Source: Bacillota bacterium (GTDB taxonomy: Bacteria > Bacillota > Clostridia > Clostridiales > Clostridiaceae). Taken from it: DNA of 15,172 bases. The notes under the pieces were generated by a model, which worked only from the letters and a program-made list of their open reading frames with translations, did no database searches and was not told the DNA's origin. Made by a program: the position numbers and the translations under genes. Where the stretch lies: contig JAEWQX010000150.1 of the NCBI GenBank assembly GCA_023399035.1, positions 1-15,172 on the forward strand, in the 5' to 3' direction. Positions 13,888 through 15,172 of this stretch are shown piece by piece (positions within the stretch are counted from its first letter, which is position 1; every line of letters begins with the position of its first letter).

Positions 13888-14488
13888 ATATTAATTCCTC
13901 CATATCAATATTACATTATACTATATTTGGCATGCTTTGATAACTCAGCGCCTCTAAATTCATGTATCCTTAAGCTTATTCCTATCATATTAAGTAATAA
14001 TTAAAAGTGAATAGCCTTCTAAATCCATTGATATTACTTATTTCAGCAAATAAAAAACACTATAATTTCCTCGTACAATAAAAAACAGTCTTCAAACTTT
14101 TAATCCGTTTAATAATTTTTAATAACTGTCTTTGCTTATTTTACTTTCAATTATGATTAATCAATTTAAATTATATATGTCCGAAAATTCAATATTAAAT
14201 TTTTCCACCTTGGAATTTAAATTTTTCTCTAAAAACATGATTTATTTTATGATTAATTATTTTTCTTATCTGTTACTATTAATATATTATATATTTTTTT
14301 CTATTTTTTCAATTAACAACACAAAAAGACCTTATGAAAGTTTACTTTACATAAGATCTTATATTGAAAGATCAATGCTCACAACTGGAATTGTGAATAA
14401 AGCATCAATCTCTTCTATATTTAAAATTATTTTTTCCTTTTATAAATTTATCAAGAACAAATTTTAATTATGAGCTATATTTTTGTAA
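13888..14488. other. 601-bp AT-rich region without a convincing gene
   Basis: Apart from the promoter at 13915-13943 I see no supported feature. An open frame at 14132-14467 on the plus strand starts with TTG (first ATG 14153), has no ribosome binding site, and encodes a Phe/Ile/Tyr-rich hydrophobic stretch expected from DNA of about 80% A+T. The other strand has multiple stops, with the short protein-like string IEEIDALFTIPVVSIDLSI at about 14364-14424, which may be a degraded remnant. The region looks like decaying sequence next to the kinase remnant and restriction gene. Confidence 0.5.
13915..13943 (-). promoter_or_regulatory. Promoter of the Cys-triplet protein gene
   Basis: TATAAT (13920-13915) and TTATCA (13943-13938) with a 17-bp spacer on the minus strand; about 21 bp between start site and SD. 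Confidence 0.6.
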
Positions 14489-14741
14489 TTACTCATTGTT
14501 AAATATATCTTCTATTAAATTTTCAAAATAATCTATTTGTGGTACATATTCTCTTCCATCAATGAATCTAGCCAGCCCAAAATCAATCAAAGCAAGTTCC
14601 ATGTTTCTTTTTACAATTACATCTAGGAAGACGAATATCCTGATGAACTACATTATTGTCATGCAACACTTCAATAAGATCTAAAAGCTGCCCAGCAATA
14701 CGATAAATATCTTCTTTCGTGTATCTAATTCTAGCTCCAAC
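14489..14741 (-). pseudogene. Protein kinase remnant (frameshifted C-lobe fragment)
   Basis: Two adjacent minus-strand frames together read as the catalytic core of a eukaryotic-like Ser/Thr kinase. The first frame gives YTKEDIYRIAGQLLDLIEVL then HDNNVVHQDIRLP, containing the catalytic loop H-x-D-x-R. After a shift of one base near 14625-14630 the other frame gives VIVKRNMELALIDFGLARFI, with the DFG Mg-binding loop, and ends at TAA (14491-14489) after about 30 more residues. Removing one A at the junction would restore one frame (HQDIRLPDVIVKRN). The N-lobe (Gly-rich loop, catalytic Lys) is missing, and an in-frame stop lies just upstream at 14744-14742. The fragment is therefore broken at both ends. 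Confidence 0.7.
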
Positions 14742-14817
14742 TTATATTTTTTATTTTTGCACTTTAATTCAATAAAACTCCACATACAAATTGTAATAAA
14801 CAAATTTATCTTTGAGT

Positions 14818-15172
14818 TTAAACATCATATTCTGCTGATTCCTCAGCAACTCTGTCAAATTGGGCAATATCACAACTGCAAACATATCCACTCATTTTTT
14901 CAGCCTGCTTTAAAACTATTTCCAATGCTTTTTTAGCCTGCTTTGGTGGATAATCATATTTTTTTAGCAGTCTCTTTATTATTGTTCTCATCTTAGCCTG
15001 AGCACTTTTTCTTATACTCCAGTCTATTGTGACACTTCTCCTAATAGTATCAGTTAATTCATGTGCTATTTTTTTCAGTATATCATCAGACATTAATTCT
15101 TTTACAATATCATCATTAGTAAGTGCATCATAAAAAGCTATTTCATCTTCACTTAAACCTAATGCATCACTT
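14818..15172 (-). CDS. hsdR: Type I restriction enzyme R subunit (HsdR), C-terminal part
   Basis: 117 residues of a longer protein whose 5' part lies beyond the right edge; the frame is open to the end, so the Met at 15093 is internal. The sequence matches the conserved C-terminal domain of type I restriction motor/nuclease subunits: LSEDEIAFYDAL, then KKIAHELTDTIRRSVTIDW, then KMRTIIKRLLKKYDYPPKQA. HsdR translocates DNA with ATP and cuts it in complex with HsdM and HsdS; this end of the protein contacts the methylase core. After the family-typical LKQAE there are about 25 extra residues (ending AEESAEYDV) that I do not recognise. Whether the whole gene is intact cannot be judged. A kinase remnant, not hsdM/hsdS, follows downstream. 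Confidence 0.85.
   Translation of the reverse strand, partial: SDALGLSEDEIAFYDALTNDDIVKELMSDDILKKIAHELTDTIRRSVTIDWSIRKSAQAKMRTIIKRLLKKYDYPPKQAKKALEIVLKQAEKMSGYVCSCDIAQFDRVAEESAEYDV

Noticed and set aside
14132..14467. 111-codon open frame on the plus strand
   Set aside because: TTG start, no ribosome binding site at any start, Phe/Ile/Tyr/Leu-rich translation expected from about 80% A+T DNA, and no family recognised. Described only as part of the gene-poor region.
15093..15093. ATG at 15093 as the start of a 91-aa gene
   Set aside because: The frame stays open to the window end and the upstream residues also match HsdR (AFYDAL), so this Met is internal.
1..15172. CRISPR arrays, tRNA/rRNA genes, insertion sequences, prophage attachment sites
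   Set aside because: Looked for repeated spacers, cloverleaf sequences, transposase motifs and long terminal repeats; none seen by eye.

Overview
The window is AT-rich DNA from a low-GC Firmicute, most likely a Clostridium sensu stricto. The signs are strong GGAGG-type ribosome binding sites, spacers of about 75-80% A+T, hairpin/T-tract terminators after most genes, and anaerobe-type genes: a flavodiiron protein with no fused rubredoxin, cyclopropane fatty acid synthase, and a dCache chemoreceptor. I cannot name the species from sequence alone. Most genes lie on the minus strand, each apparently with its own promoter and terminator, so this is mainly a run of single-gene units rather than one operon.

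Left part (1-3546, all minus): the N-terminal two thirds of an NAD+ diphosphatase (NudC) that seems to start at AUU; a yjdF gene behind a structured leader that matches the known yjdF riboswitch arrangement and can hide its Shine-Dalgarno; an arginase-fold hydrolase; and a YjjG/YfnB-type HAD phosphatase with a 26-bp palindrome at its promoter.

Middle (3547-9672): a 679-aa methyl-accepting chemotaxis protein with a possible sigma-D promoter; cyclopropane-fatty-acyl-phospholipid synthase with all the expected active-site residues; a 568-bp spacer that may encode a small orphan RNA; an isolated plus-strand gene for a cysteine-rich protein (DUF6143-like); and a MATE exporter converging on it across a shared bidirectional terminator.

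Right part (9673-15172): a papain-fold (C39-like) cysteine peptidase followed by a possible 32-aa coupled ORF; a DUF1919 (exopolysaccharide-type) protein with a long 5'-terminal stem in its leader; a divergent plus-strand flavodiiron protein with a near-consensus sigma-A promoter overlapped by a PerR-like box; an unknown acidic protein with mirrored Cys motifs; a 600-bp AT-rich stretch with no convincing gene; a broken protein kinase remnant; and the C-terminus of a type I restriction subunit (HsdR) running off the right edge.

The genes do not form one pathway. Envelope and stress functions recur: oxygen/ROS detoxification (FprA), membrane remodelling (Cfa), drug export (MATE), azaaromatic sensing (yjdF leader) and NAD metabolism (NudC). 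The most novel material is non-coding: the DUF1919 leader, the orphan RNA candidate and the HAD palindrome. The least characterised proteins are the two Cys-rich ones and the C39-like peptidase.
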